Shown: in pieces, positions 33,201 through 43,100 of the stretch
How positions within the stretch are numbered: position 1 is the first letter of the stretch
Layout of the letters: every line of letters begins with the position of its first letter
NCBI RefSeq assembly: GCF_032854445.1
Contig: NC_088302.1
Coordinates: forward strand, 13,635,338 to 13,699,337
Length of the DNA stretch: 64,000 bases
Direction: 5' to 3'
From: Liolophura sinensis
Lineage: Eukaryota; Mollusca; Polyplacophora; Chitonida; Chitonidae
Translations under genes and position numbers: made by a program
Notes under the pieces: generated by a model
The model's input: the letters and a program-made list of their open reading frames with translations, nothing else
The model's database searches: none
Told to the model about the DNA's origin: nothing

Positions 33201-36200
33201 GAATACACTAAATATACAAAACCTGCACACATCCATCTGTCCCAATGAGAATCATAGAATACACTAAATATACAAAACCTGCACACATCCATCTGTCCCA
33301 ATGAGAATCATAGAATACACTAAATATACAAAACCTGCACACATCCATCTGTCCCAATGAGAATCATAGAATACACTAAATATACAAAACCTGCACACAT
33401 CCATCTGTCCCAATGAGAATCATAGAATACACTAAATATACAAAACCTGCACACATCCATCTGTCCCAATACGGCGGGGTTTCTGCTATTGTAGGAAAGT
33501 GAGATTCTGACCATTTTCAACCATTTATAAATCTGTTTTGTGTCCTTGTTAACATCTTTTTCTCACCTGTTCTAAGATCTTCTGCAGGTGTATATAAGCC
33601 TGTAGAGGTTCCATTTTCACTTCTGTGATCAGGCGATCTATCTTGTTCAGGATTAGCACAAGTCTGATGTTCTCTAGCCAGGCTTGTCGTAACACAGCAT
33701 GTGTCTGTCAAAGACAAATTAGAACAAAATCACATGTATGTTCACAGGTGCTCCGAGTGCTTAAATATGGATAGAGCTTAAAAAGGATGTTCGTTGATTT
33801 ACTTATCTTATTTTGTTGATTTTCAGCTCTTCTACTCAAAGGGATCAACTTTATGGTTACTGAAAACCAGAAAAAACCCGTAGGACAACAACAACACGGT
33901 TGACTAACTTCTTATCTTCAACATATACTCCCAAGAATGTGATATTTGCCTTTTAGAAATCATGGTCAAAATGTCAACATGTGAAGCTGTATATAAGGGG
34001 TAAATAGATTCAGTGATAAAAACTGTTCCATATTATTCAGTAGAACCCTATGGAATGAGTATATTGCAGTTTAATGTAGGTGGTTCATGAGATGTCACGA
34101 TAACCACCATAGCCAACAAATATCCAGCAGGTGTTTTGCTCAACATATGTCTAACTCTGGTTGCGGATGCATTTTGAAATTTGCATTCAAACTTGTCGGT
34201 CAGTTTTCACACATTCAGTGATAAATTATATCATGCCTAAACATACATGCCTAAACATATCTGTATATCATGCCTAAACATATCTGCATATCATGACTAA
34301 AACGTATCTGTATATGATGCCTAAACATATCTGTATATCATGACTAAAACATATCTGTATATCATGAATGAAACATATCTGTATATCATGACTAAAACAT
34401 ATCTGTATATCATTTCCTTTGTCAATATCTCAGTGGATTTGACAAACTGTTCATCTAATTTAAAGACTTTGTATATTAACAGCTTTGTGCATTTATACAG
34501 AATATCCTCTATTTGTTTTTGATAGCATATTTATAGTGCTGCCTCAATGAAGTAGTTAGAAAAAGACACCATAGCTGACACCACACCATTCTCAACCTGC
34601 CACCCCAAATGACAGGGTTTAGTGAGAATCCCACCCCGACTCACATACCTGAGGGCTGACCCCCTCCACAACATCCACCACCATCAGGGCTCCGTCACAC
34701 AGCCGCACAGCTGTGGAAACCTCACTGGAGAAATCCACATGACCAGGAGAGTCAATCAGGTTGATGAGGAAATCTTCACTGTCTGAAGTAAGAAAAAGTT
34801 CGACGAATGTGAATATTGAGGTAATCAAATACTCTTACATACAGTCTCAGCTTCACAGCATTCTGTCAATACTGTAACATGAGATCTGGTAACTATATGA
34901 ATAGGGTAAGAAACCCCATGCTTCCTACCAAGATTTAAAACATGAATCTCTCATACACATTAAAGGGGTTCCTTTTCCTGCGTAATGGTGAATTAAGGTC
35001 TACAATGAATTGATCACTGTTCACTGGCAATACATGGGTAATACGTTACCAGTTTGCAAACAAATCATAATTGCAAAGGCAGGAATGACTGATATGCTAA
35101 TGGCACGCTTAATGGCCCCCCAACACAAATGTCTGCTTATAAAGAGTTGTGCTGTTGTGCTTGTACCTTTATGATAAAACAATGAAATTCCGCTTGACTT
35201 CATGGTGATTCCTCTAACCTGCTCATCTTCCCTGCTGTCCATATACCGCAACTGTTAACAAAACAACAGCAGATTGAAGGACTCCATATTGTATATATTT
35301 CATACATTCAATATAAATGTAAGTTTTACCCCTTTCCACCATACAAAAGTTCTTAGTTGCCAGGTTTTGGGTGAAGGAAACCCGATAGACCTTAAAAGAA
35401 ACCACTGAGGGTGTATGACAAGCTTTCAAACATTGGGCTGCCGTTGAGCCGAAGGAACAAAGATTCAAATGCCCAAACTATACCAGACGGTACAAGGGTA
35501 AAGGCTGGTTTTCTTCTCATTAGAACCCATTAGACAGCTTGAAGATTTGACAGCTAGAACCATACTATATAAGGAGTAATAAACTGTCCTTATCTAAAAC
35601 ATGAACGAACTGTTAAAAGGGCAAGAGAGAACCGTGAAACTCCAGGCATGAGAGTGCATGGGACAAGTATATACTCACATGACTCATACAAGTGAAAGTT
35701 GCCATGGAGAAAACAAGAACATTTCCAGCAACACATTGCTGGAAGACCTTCCCACTTACAGCCGGAGAGGAAGCCAGCATGGCTTGAACTCACAGCCACC
35801 ACATTGGTGAGGGGCACCTGGATCACTGTGCAGTGCTGGCATGCTACGGAGCAACATTTCCAGCATGTCAGTCCTTAGATGGAGCTCCCCTTATGAGAGT
35901 ACTCACCTTTCCAGCCATGCGAGGGGAGATAATTCCATTGCTGGCAACCAAGGCATCTGCAATAGTTGTCTTCCCTGAAATGCATTAAAGCCAAGGTGTA
36001 TGTTAGATAACAGGAGTCAAAATCAGCTGTATCAGCCAGTGGACCAATCTTGATGTGGTAAAAGACTGCTAGTGTAATTTGTGAAAACTAAATAGTAAAA
36101 GTAAAATTAAAATTCTTTCTGTCTACACCGCCTCAATAGGAGCAATCATAACCTCACAGAAACTGTATGCACAACATATATATGAAGCATCCCAATCATG

Positions 36201-37327
36201 CAAATATGTGTATGTTTGGACATTTCTCACTACTACTTGTAGGTTAATACCTAATTCAAAGGCTTCAATGCAGTACATGTGTATATCAATGCATGGCATT
36301 CCATACTACCCACAAATATATTTTTATATTGTATTATAGATTTCTTATTCAATACGTTAGATGGGAATATAAGGTTGTCTAGGTTTAGGTCTGGGTGACT
36401 CCCTCACCTACAGATATATGTACTTTGAAATCAGACAAATTCTAACCAAGATGACTATTTTAAGTTTCTGGCCCCATGGCCAGGTTGCTCAAATATGTAT
36501 TAGAAGTTACGTCCTGCTAAAATCTCAATACCGGTGTTATAATGCAAAACTACTGGAAATTTAGATTAAAGTTAATACCAGGCTTAACTACTTATACACT
36601 TTTGAACAACAGGGGCCTATTGTTCAGACGCGAATTTAGATTAGGTAGCAAGGCTACCAAAGAGTTCGCATGAATGCAAAACTTCAGCTCAATACATACA
36701 GCACTGACATTGTGAATTTAGTAATTTACCGTAATTAATATGCAGAGCATCAGTGATAGAACATCACCCTGGTATCAATGTGGTTTATGTGCATGTAAAA
36801 CTTCAGGTCAATACATGCTGTCCTTTTTAAGATACCACCCCTAACACTATGTTTAACATTGCTTGTAATTATGTACAATACACTAAGTCAAGAATTTGGT
36901 AATTTACGATGTTTAATATGCACACGTTATCAACAATGGAATATCCCCCTCGTGTTATTGTGCTCGTCATGTGTGCAATCCCTAATGTTAATAAATGCAG
37001 TACTTTTTAAGATTCCACCCTTAACATTCTGTTTAACATTGCTTTCCCTGTTATTGAAAACCGATGCTCAGAGTACAACATTTATAAGCTACAGCAGTGC
37101 TTTGTACAGGCGGGTAAAAAATACAAGGATGTTCAAGTATTGTTAAGACCTACAGCACTATTTCTCACATACACTCTATATGCATGGTAATATTCCATAT
37201 TGCGTGATGATTACACCCCATATAAAATGCTCTTACCATGATCTACATGGGCCAGGATGCAGATGTTTCTCACATTTGCTGGATTCTTCTGGAGTTGTGC
37301 AAGCTTTTCTGGAGGTGTAGTTCTCAT
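18244..37327 (-). CDS. EFL1: EFL1, EF-2-like GTPase of 60S maturation (21 coding exons)
   Basis: EFL1 is a cytoplasmic GTPase that, with SBDS, evicts eIF6 from late pre-60S subunits. Exons traced from the start codon at 37327 (GT-AG, phases consistent): 37237-37327, 35907-35974, 35167-35251, 34649-34782, 33567-33704, 32543-32599, 31721-31771, 31234-31336, 30793-30916, 30142-30221, 29852-29988, 28509-28631, 27310-27409, 26699-26814, 26065-26243, 24389-24539, 23387-23518, one unit of the exon-18 array (for example 22615-22762), 19500-20608, 18761-18945, 18244-18432. Motifs: AHVDHGKTT from residue 26 (P loop), [17 protein letters not shown] (switch I), [12 protein letters not shown] from 92, NKIDRL from 146, [28 protein letters not shown] (domain II), [11 protein letters not shown] (domain III), [16 protein letters not shown] and YGPFSGQL (domain IV), ending [12 protein letters not shown]. 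The sum is 3500 nt; one base appears missing in exon 8, which would give 3501 nt (1166 residues; human about 1120). The start has A at -3 and an upstream acceptor at 37352. Confidence 0.95.
19500..20608 (-). CDS. EFL1: EFL1 exon 19 (domain IV, with insert and polyQ)
   Basis: The largest coding exon (1109 nt, phase 2 in and phase 1 out) begins [19 protein letters not shown]. It carries the domain IV segments [17 protein letters not shown] and [17 protein letters not shown] run of seven Gln (CAG5/CAA2, 20041-20061) and a roughly 100-residue Asn/Ser/Glu-rich linker follow family positions where human EFL1 also has a poorly conserved insert. Conserved sequence resumes at [20 protein letters not shown]. 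The acceptor is TTTGTTTAG and the donor GTGGGT. Confidence 0.95.
20735..20866 (+). repeat. SINE family A copy in EFL1 intron 18
   Basis: AACCTGCAGATGGTCATGGG, TCCCAACATAATGCTGGCC and GTGAAATATTCTTGGG are followed by AACCAATCCAACAAAT. It lies between the exon-18 array and exon 19. Confidence 0.8.
21068..22762 (-). repeat. EFL1: Tandem array of EFL1 exon 18: ten full and three partial copies
   Basis: Each 148-nt unit encodes one version of the domain III segment (G)[18 protein letters not shown], then [20 protein letters not shown], then [11 protein letters not shown]. In gene order the full units are: U1 22615-22762, U2 22467-22614, U3 22319-22466, U4 22165-22318 (154 nt), U5 22017-22164, U6 21869-22016, U7 21721-21868, U8 21573-21720, U9 21425-21572, U10 21277-21424. 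Partial units are 21196-21276, 21124-21195 and about 21068-21123. No intron separates them. Boundaries read TGACAG|GTGAG on the minus strand, which fits both an acceptor and a donor. The unit has phase 1 in and phase 2 out, so one unit joins exon 17 (ending A+g) to exon 19 (starting g+TTT) in frame, whereas reading across a junction usually gives AGG TGA. All full units but U4 (an internal TAG and a 6-nt insertion) are open. U6/U7 has GCGAG in place of GTGAG. Two 3' subtypes occur: IDDLTDR (U1, U2, U5, U8, U10; U6 is IADLTDR) and IAHFTDR/IALFTDR (U3, U4, U7, U9). Confidence 0.93.
22884..23116 (-). mobile_element. MITE, family CCCTAATTC (copy 2)
   Basis: On the minus strand it matches the element at 1147 through ordered blocks: CTCAACCTTTTCACATAT, GCAACTTTCAGGGTG, TTTCAGGGCCTCACAA, TCTACACACAG. 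Imperfect inverted ends (ACTGTAATTCTTCAAC and ACTCCAATTTCTCAACC) are bordered by TA. It sits in EFL1 intron 17, about 120 bp upstream (in gene order) of the exon-18 array. Confidence 0.7.
24620..24790. repeat. 15-16 bp minisatellite (TGATGTCACAGGC)n
   Basis: About eleven copies of a unit close to AATGATGTCACAGGC in EFL1 intron 15, next to exon 16. TGATGTCA resembles a CRE-like half site, but the array looks like a simple minisatellite. Confidence 0.9.
25041..25257. mobile_element. MITE, 217 bp, TA-flanked, CCCTAATTC ends
   Basis: The left end CCCTAATTCTTCTAAAATTT and the right end, read inward, CCCTATTTCTTCTAAAATTT match at 18 or 19 of 20 bases and continue GGGACA. TA lies at both borders (25039-25040 and 25258-25259). 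The terminal CCCTAATTC links it to the MITE at 1147, but the interior is different. Confidence 0.8.
25425..25855. mobile_element. MITE, about 430 bp, TTAA-flanked
   Basis: A 27-bp terminal inverted repeat with about three mismatches: left TTAAAGGCGAAGACAGCACC, right read inward TTAAAGTGAAAGACAGCACC. Both outer ends begin with TTAA, which would fit a TTAA target duplication (piggyBac-like); the family is otherwise unidentified. No transposase frame. Lies in EFL1 intron 15. Confidence 0.75.
27003..27216 (-). repeat. SINE family A, near full length
   Basis: Reverse copy: TTTGATTGGTGCTTTACTCT, CAAGAATATTTCACTTATA, GCCAGCATTA, then GAGCTGGACTTGAACTCACA and GGCTCCTGGGTCACTGCAGC. In EFL1 intron 13. 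Confidence 0.85.
27392..27538 (-). repeat. EFL1: Three 49-bp copies of the EFL1 exon 13 acceptor
   Basis: The unit starts at 27392, 27441 and 27490. On the minus strand each copy holds AAATGTGTTATTTTACAG followed by the first coding bases of exon 13 (ATTTTATAGCTTGTGAT). Three equivalent acceptors therefore exist, at 27409, 27458 and 27507. Only the most downstream one (27409) continues into exon 13 in frame. Because 49 is not a multiple of three, use of either upstream acceptor leads to a TAA within about ten codons. The third copy differs by a single base. Confidence 0.93.
28666..28808 (-). repeat. SINE family A copy
   Basis: Reverse copy in EFL1 intron 11, close to exon 12: TTTGATTGGAGTTTTACCCC, AAGAATATTTCACCTATACG, CCAGCGTTACGGTGGGAGGA. 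Confidence 0.8.
30571..30722 (+). repeat. SINE family A copy
   Basis: CGTAGGTGGGAAGGTCTGCA, CCTGCAGATGGTTGTGGG, TTTCCTCCCACCATAATGGG and TATAAGTGAAATAAG are followed by an A-rich AATAAACAAATAAAC tail. In EFL1 intron 9, next to a poly-C run (30520-30536). Confidence 0.85.
31234..31336 (-). pseudogene. EFL1: EFL1 exon 8 with an apparent one-base deletion
   Basis: The exon encodes [20 protein letters not shown] and then, one frame over, [13 protein letters not shown], matching the human segment ending SAIDGWGF. Around 31273-31276 the minus strand reads CAAGGAATG where family comparison calls for CAAGGNAATG, so one base is missing and the literal frame hits TAA at 31268-31270. Flanking splice sites (GCAG acceptor, TTTAG|GTGAG donor) and all other exon phases are intact, and the gene's exon total is one short of a multiple of three. 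I typed this exon as pseudogene only to flag the break. An assembly or sequencing error in the A run, or a null allele, are the main readings; the gene as a whole looks functional. Confidence 0.8.
31939..32513. mobile_element. Tc1/mariner-pogo-like MITE, 575 bp
   Basis: The ends are CAGTGGACTCTCT on the left and, read inward from the right, CAGTAGACTCTCT. TA lies immediately outside both (31937-31938, 32514-32515). CAGT... ends with a TA target site fit pogo/Tigger-type elements. GACATCTTGTC occurs near both ends. The middle (about 32134-32370) is GC-richer with a 71-codon frame that I do not recognise; no transposase. Lies in EFL1 intron 6. Confidence 0.75.
32985..33085 (+). repeat. Dispersed repeat family D (copy 2)
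   Basis: Block-wise match to 5535-5640 (TTAGAAAGGTGTTCTGAGG, TTTCAGCACCAAA, ACATTTATTTGCCTCTAA). The string TATTCTACTG...TTTCAGCACCAAA also occurs inverted near 44430-44460. Confidence 0.45.
33187..33470. repeat. 56-bp minisatellite, five copies
   Basis: AATGAGAATCA starts at 33188, 33244, 33300, 33356 and 33412, an exact 56-bp spacing. Copies are nearly identical, suggesting recent expansion. It lies in EFL1 intron 5, roughly 100 bp downstream of exon 5 in gene order. Confidence 0.95.
34228..34412. repeat. 22-23 bp minisatellite
   Basis: About eight copies of ACATATCTGTATATCATGAC with CTAAA/ACTAAAA joints, in EFL1 intron 4. Confidence 0.9.
35684..35840 (-). repeat. SINE family A, head-biased copy
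   Basis: Reverse copy showing CTTCCCACTTACAGCCGGAG, GAGGAAGCCAGCATG, GCTTGAACTCACAGCCACCA and GGGGCACCTGGATCACTG, i.e. the tRNA-like head side. The 3' part is degraded. In EFL1 intron 2. Confidence 0.75.
36660..37055 (+). repeat. Degenerate tandem duplication, about 178-bp period
   Basis: GAATTTAGTAATTTAC at 36714 and GAATTTGGTAATTTAC at 36892 start two related segments, each ending TTTTTAAGATACCACCC or TTTTTAAGATTCCACCC and TGTTTAACATTGCTT. Lies in EFL1 intron 1. Confidence 0.65.
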
Positions 37328-37352
37328 TTTGGGGTCAGTCAGTATATGTGGT
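37328..37352 (-). other. EFL1: EFL1 5' UTR part of the first coding exon
   Basis: The minus strand reads AAAATTACAG|ACCACATA, a plausible acceptor, so the exon carrying the start codon probably begins at 37352 and is joined to an upstream non-coding exon. Confidence 0.55.
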
Positions 37353-38103
37353 CTGTAATTTTGAGAGGGGTATACATACAACGACCTGTAGCACAGAAGC
37401 TATGTGTAAACAACTTCCAGAAGACAACAAGTACACAGTTTAGCGTCAAATATTTAACACTGCTGATTGGTTGAATTTTGAAGATAATTCCACAAGGCAA
37501 CGTCAAAATGCAAGAGTTCAGCTTCTTAAATACCAAAGGAACTTAGTACAAGATGAACAGGGTTTCATAAGCTATCCTCAACCATGTCAAATTAAATGTT
37601 GACAGTGGCGATATTTGACGATCTGATAGTTGAAGGCCAAGTCAGTGTTGAGTGAAGCAAACTTTCAAACGCAGCTGGATTTTTCTGAGGGTTTGCTATT
37701 AAACTCAAAATCACATCTCAACCAGCTGTTTGGTCAACTTCTTACATTTGGCTGTTAAGTTTGTATCTCTACTCATAGCGTTCAATGATTTTACCCTGCA
37801 CTCATTAATCTAACAGCTATTTTATTGGAAGGAATTGACAGCCAGATGCTTATTTGTCCTATGTCTAATCTCACACATTGCTGGTGTACTCAAAATGCAG
37901 ACTGGCTCACAGCTCAGCAAAAATTTGTAGCTGGGAAGAATTATCCTTGGGTTCTCTCCGAAGTTTGCAAACAAATGATCAACAAGCCTCTTGCTCTTTT
38001 CTCCTTCCAAAACTAGTTCAGTTAGATTAACCAATGTGCGAAAAAAATCGCAGCAAGTAAAGTACACAGATATAAAACATGTACAAATTAATCAGAACAG
38101 GAT

Positions 38104-38225
38104 ATTCATTCATTTTATTTATTTATTTTATTATTTATCTACTTTAAACAGTGGCCAGCATTATGATTGGGAGAAACCAGGTAGAGCCACAAAGAAACCC
38201 ACCACCATGGCAGATCAATGTATGA
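38104..38225 (-). repeat. SINE family A, partial
   Basis: An (ATTT)n tail is followed by GTGGCCAGCATTATGATTGG and GAGAAACCAGGTAGAGCC, the reverse of the family core. Confidence 0.6.
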
Positions 38226-38256
38226 TCGCAGAGGCTGGTGCTGCCTCTTCCAATTA

Positions 38257-38384
38257 GGCTTCCATGGCACAAACTCCTCAGCCACTGCCGCCATCATGAG
38301 CACCTAAGCGCATGTCCTGCTTCTTTGTGGAGCAGCTTGAAGATGATGACATGCACTAGTTGAGGAGTGTGTGCCATGGGAGCC
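38257..38384. repeat. Foldback: 24-bp inverted repeat, 80-bp loop
   Basis: The left arm GGCTTCCATGGCACAAACTC continues CTCA. The right arm TGAGGAGTGTGTGCCATGGG continues AGCC. They are complementary at 22 of 24 positions. It could be a short MITE or a hairpin; no target duplication was recognised. Confidence 0.7.
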
Positions 38385-39877
38385 TTCATGACTGTAATAA
38401 ATCTATTTTAAAGTGAACAGGGATATATGGCTGCAGTGCGGTAGGTGCGGAAAAGCAGGTCTTTAGATTGGTGTCTTTTATTTTGACGAGACTTGTTTGA
38501 TACCAATGCCTATCAGCCTGGGCCTTCACTGAGTACGAAATTAACAATGTTAGGGTTCAGACTCTAACGACGCTAGGCCAGCATAAGAAAAGGATCTGGA
38601 GTTTTTTGACGCCAACTTGAGGTCTGTAGCACCTTATGCTAAGATGTCATGGTTCTGGAGTTACCAGTGCAGACTTTTTTGAGTGGACAGAAGCAAAAGG
38701 AGACTGTGAGAGTTATGTATGGGTCATCTGAGTATGAAGATACCGGGAGTTTTTCAGATGAGGTTGCTGTCACAGTTCACTTAAGGTACTTGACTACTTC
38801 CATAACAACTTCTTGTCAGCAAAAATTCACAACAAAACTTAACGTAACATAAGCCTGGTGTAAATGACTTATCATCACTTACAACACACGATGTGGAAGT
38901 TGAAACTGAGAGCGTTCAGTCCACTCCAGCTGTCAGTGTCACTCAGGAAAGCAGGTTGTTGTTGATGACTGATGAAGTTTTAGCCTGGACAGCGGAAGAA
39001 TCAAAATCTGATCACACTCCTCTCTGAGCACAACTGTAAACCCTCTATACAAACTTCCACCAAATTTCACATTTAACAGTTAAAGCTGTTCTCATATTTG
39101 CAGTCAATCTTCCTTACGAAAGCTTATGAAACGGAAACATGTGGTGAAATTGTGAAATCTTGAAATTACCTCCACAACAGAAGAGCGATATAAGGGCGAT
39201 AACCTCCAGGCTTTCATATGCCTCAGCCCACTACGACAAATTTAAAAGCCAACCACGAGGTCTATTCTACCTCTATATGCCAAATTAGGTGTCCAGCTAA
39301 TGTTCAAACCTGACATACCTAACAACGCGTTGTAGGAAATTATTACTTTTTTTTTTCAACCATCCCGAAATTTGATGATTATTTTAACTCAATTTTTTCG
39401 GCATAGTTGACGGAAATGATTTTTCGCTCTATAGGCGATCTCCTCAGTCATATTTATGTGTTGTCTTCAAATTGCGATACTTTGGCCTTTCATTATGCTG
39501 CCTGTGCGCGCGCGCACGTGTGTGGGTGTATGTTGATTTCCACCCTTTTATTTTGTTTCTCTCTTTTTCTGCTGGGGAAGACAAGTATCAGATAGCTATT
39601 GGAACAAAAATCAATAATATCAGATACAGTATGTACTAAATTAAGAAGAACTGTATAAAATTCATTTTGTGCATTGATAAATTCATTCATAAAGTTCAGC
39701 CAGGTATAGGATTTTTTTCTAACATAGAGCCATACTGGGTTAGACAGGGCGTGTAGAAGCGGATACCTTAAAGCTAGGCTACCGTTCTGCAATGTACGAT
39801 TTGATCAAGTAAACAATATAGGGCCTACAGCATATGAACGTAACAGTGCATGTCGTATCTACACAACCACGACTCAC

Positions 39878-39935
39878 CAGCTGAATGCGCAAAACAGCAC
39901 GTGACGTTTGTCGCCGTTTTGCACACGGCACTGCG
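39878..39935 (-). other. EFL1: Predicted non-coding first exon of EFL1
   Basis: The minus strand shows ATTCAGCTG|GTGAGTCG, a strong donor, ending at 39878 next to the CpG-rich promoter. The 5' end is a guess. It would splice to the acceptor at 37352. Confidence 0.4.
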
Positions 39936-40108
39936 CAGGCGTTTCCAGGGTGGTTGCCAACCACCATATTGAATAAACAGCTTTCACTCGAATGCTTGAC
40001 GACGTGTACACGGCCTCAAGAAACTGACAACTTCACGGAACATCACTGATTTTAAAGTATCCGGCCGCCCAACCTTCGTCTTTCTGAGCGGCAAGGATAT
40101 ACAGCACG
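39885..40108. promoter_or_regulatory. Probable bidirectional promoter EFL1 / SAXO2
   Basis: A CpG-richer stretch between divergent genes. It holds CACGTGACG (E-box plus CRE-like) near 39898, CTGCGCAGGCG (NRF1-like) near 39931, the inverted repeat GGTGGTTGCCAACCACC at 39949-39965 and CCATATTG just after it (YY1-like on the minus strand). GTTGCC is a half site of the RFX X-box, which is common at ciliary genes, and SAXO2 is one. No TATA box is evident. Motif assignments are by eye. Confidence 0.55.
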
Positions 40109-43100
40109 ATGGTGAAGAAGTGTATATGCGAGATCTGCACTTGTGGGTGAGTAATGGCTGTAATTTGTGGTTTTATTGCCGCCGCCGGCTGTCGAATATT
40201 CTCGTAATCTGTTAATCGACTCGACACGATCGGTTGTCAAATCCGTTGACTGGCTGACCTCACGATAAGGGCAGTTCAACTATCGTCTTAAAGAAAAGGT
40301 GATTTAGTTACCATTCCCATTAACATCACCCTGACCTAGCTAACTACATTACCAATTGTAATTTCTAATCTGCCAAGGAACAACGTGGACAAACTCTGAG
40401 ATGTCGTTGACAGAACTGAGTTCAAACCCCACCCCGGCACCCTCCCCCCACCCTGCCCCGCCCATAAAACTGCTGTCGTAATGTAAGCTACAGTTCGCCA
40501 TCTAAAAGCCAACATAGAGGGTTGGACTGTAAGTTTCGAACTAAGTAATTTGGATTAAAATCAACTCATCCGGAATGAATGATAATGGCTTAACGCCACA
40601 TCGGCAGTGTTTCAGCCACATCGTAGCGAAGCACATCAGGAAGGTTTAATCCGATGTGATGATGGTACAGTGCTTTGCCCTGTACTGGTAGTAAGATGTC
40701 ATAGAAAAACAGTCACGGCATCATGTACATTTGAATTGTTTAAAAGAAGGGATAACACCAGACAGTCAATAATGCATTGATAAGGTATACCAATATGAAG
40801 TTTAAAAAGTATAACATTTTATCGTTGTGATGTTGCATAACTGAGATATTCCAGTGTAAAGTAAGCAAAATCATACACATTGAGAAAACTGAAAGTGCTG
40901 CCATGCTATCAGTTTTGATTTATCAGGAGCAAGTTATCTCTATAACCAGAGAACGCATTTGTTTCTGCTCATCATGAGAATCCTTGTTTGCCTTTTAACC
41001 ATAGGGTACAAGTGATGTAAGATCGAGAGCAGCTGTGGCTGTTTAGGGCTGTTTCCACCCATCTTCCTGAATTTTTTACTTTATATTGTCCTTTCTTTTG
41101 AATAGAAATTTACTGTCAGTGTCCAGTATAGTCTGTGTGACAATACAGGGTCAAATGCAGGACATTTTCAGACTGGGTGAATCTGTTTATCTGAAGGAAA
41201 TAAAATTTTTTAAAAACCTGAATATCAGAAAAGATATACATGTATGCCCCTCCCTCTCCACCCCCCCCCCCCAAAAAAAAACAAACAAAACTACAACAAC
41301 CATAAAAAAAAAACAAATAAAAAATAAATAAAACAGCTTTGTGTGCTTACTTTGAGATGATTAAAAAACTTTTAAGTGACGAATTTAAGATTAGTTATTG
41401 TCTTGTAAATACTGTTAGTTGCATGACATGTAGCATGACCTAATATTAAGTGCAGTACATGTATAAATAATACATATCAGCACTTCTTCAATTTTAGCCT
41501 AATTATCAGGACTCAGTAGGGCTCAAATCAAAAGCTGTGCTTGACCCTGTCAAAATATAGAACTAAAATCCAAGAAGTGCTGTTGACCAGGGGTTCATAG
41601 TTGTTACAAAAAATCAGCCTTCCACAGCAGACTTAATCTTGCTTTCAAAGAAAACATCCTTTTCTCATCTTACATACGTGTATGTATAAACAGTTATGGT
41701 AACTCCTCAGAGACTAACATAGTTACAGCTGATGAAGCTGATATCTGCTATCATTGCTAACTTGTGATATACCTGTTCCTACTTTAGCCTCTCAGGTGGC
41801 ACTATTGATTACTAATGCTGTATATGGACTAATACGATTACCCTCAAACTGAGGTACGTACATGTATCTAAGTGAACTTGTTGAGGATATGTTTACGCGT
41901 GTAAATTCATTAGCAGTTAAATTATTTTTAAATATTCTTTCTGTTTTTCAGATTGAGATTTTCATTTCAAGCACTAAAAATTTTGTTGATGAAACATGAA
42001 AAATGAAAGAAAAAAAATATATATATTACCTTTGTTTATTTGCTTATTATTGTACGTGATAATCTAGAATATTTTACGTGGCAGTAGAGAAAACCACTTT
42101 TTAGTACCTCATCAAGTTCCTACCCTTTTCACAAAGCCAGGGCCATAGTTGAGCTATAAAGAGCTGGATTTGAACACTGGACCTCAGTGAGAGTCTAGAT
42201 TACAATGGCTAATGAGTGTGTTGGCATATATACAGGTATGCAGGTATTATTTATATCTACAGAGGTTATGTTCACCGGAAATTACGCCTAGTCAGATGAT
42301 GTACCCAGTCAAATGACGCATCCATCTTTTTGAAAATAAATAACAAAAAAGAAAAAAAAGAAAAAAGATGCAGGCCTGTACAAGTTTCTGCTGAGCTGTG
42401 GCTGGAAATAGCCTACCAGTGCGAGTGACACACTTTCAGACAATGCACACTTAAGAGGCATAACATATTTTTTCACTGGACTTTCAGGTATTTATTCACC
42501 AGGTTACTGTTGTGGACAGTTGCTAGGTAGAAAACAAAGGAACGTCGCTAGCCACTTGTTTAGATGTGATAAGATGACATTAAATCAGTACAGGAGTCCT
42601 AGAAACTCAGATGCATTAACAATATTTAATTGATGATAATCAATAGGAATTGGTTGATTCTATAATGCCAGTGGCCTGTTCTGCTCTAAGTTATCAAAAG
42701 AAACTTTGTCAACATGCTATGTTGATGTAGATATTTTTTGAAAGCTGCATTGTTTTCAAAAGATTTACAGGAGATATTTACCTCTGCTAAGCTTGCTATA
42801 AAGAGCTTATAAGAAATTTTTAGTTTTCTTGACTAATTGTGGTATATTGTGTAGTATAAAGTCTCTTCAAATGTTACCGAAGCATGTCTCTATGTACATG
42901 TATGGCATATTGTTTTCCCAGTTCAGACTGATGGCATTATCGTGGAAATGAAAGATGCCACACTTGTAGAAAATACATAATTTTAGAAGACAAAAAATAG
43001 AATTTTAGAAAAGATGGATCTTTACAAAGTGGTCATTTTGGCATAGCTTTACATTCCCCTTTGTTTTTTTTAAATAACATTTAGAATTTTGGATGAGAAT

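Larger units (their letters stand above)
37353..39877 (-). other. EFL1: Probable EFL1 5' UTR intron
   Basis: No EFL1 coding sequence was recognised here. It contains a SINE remnant, a foldback and a 67-codon + frame at 38649-38852 (MVLELPVQTFLSGQKQKETV...) with an acidic continuation to about 39030. I do not recognise that frame; it may be a decayed element. 39506-39530 is an alternating CG/TG run. 37540-38100 shows nothing I can name. Confidence 0.5.

Noticed and set aside
33187-33470. Repeated peptide frames across the 56-bp array
   Set aside because: By-product of the repeat; no start context or homology.
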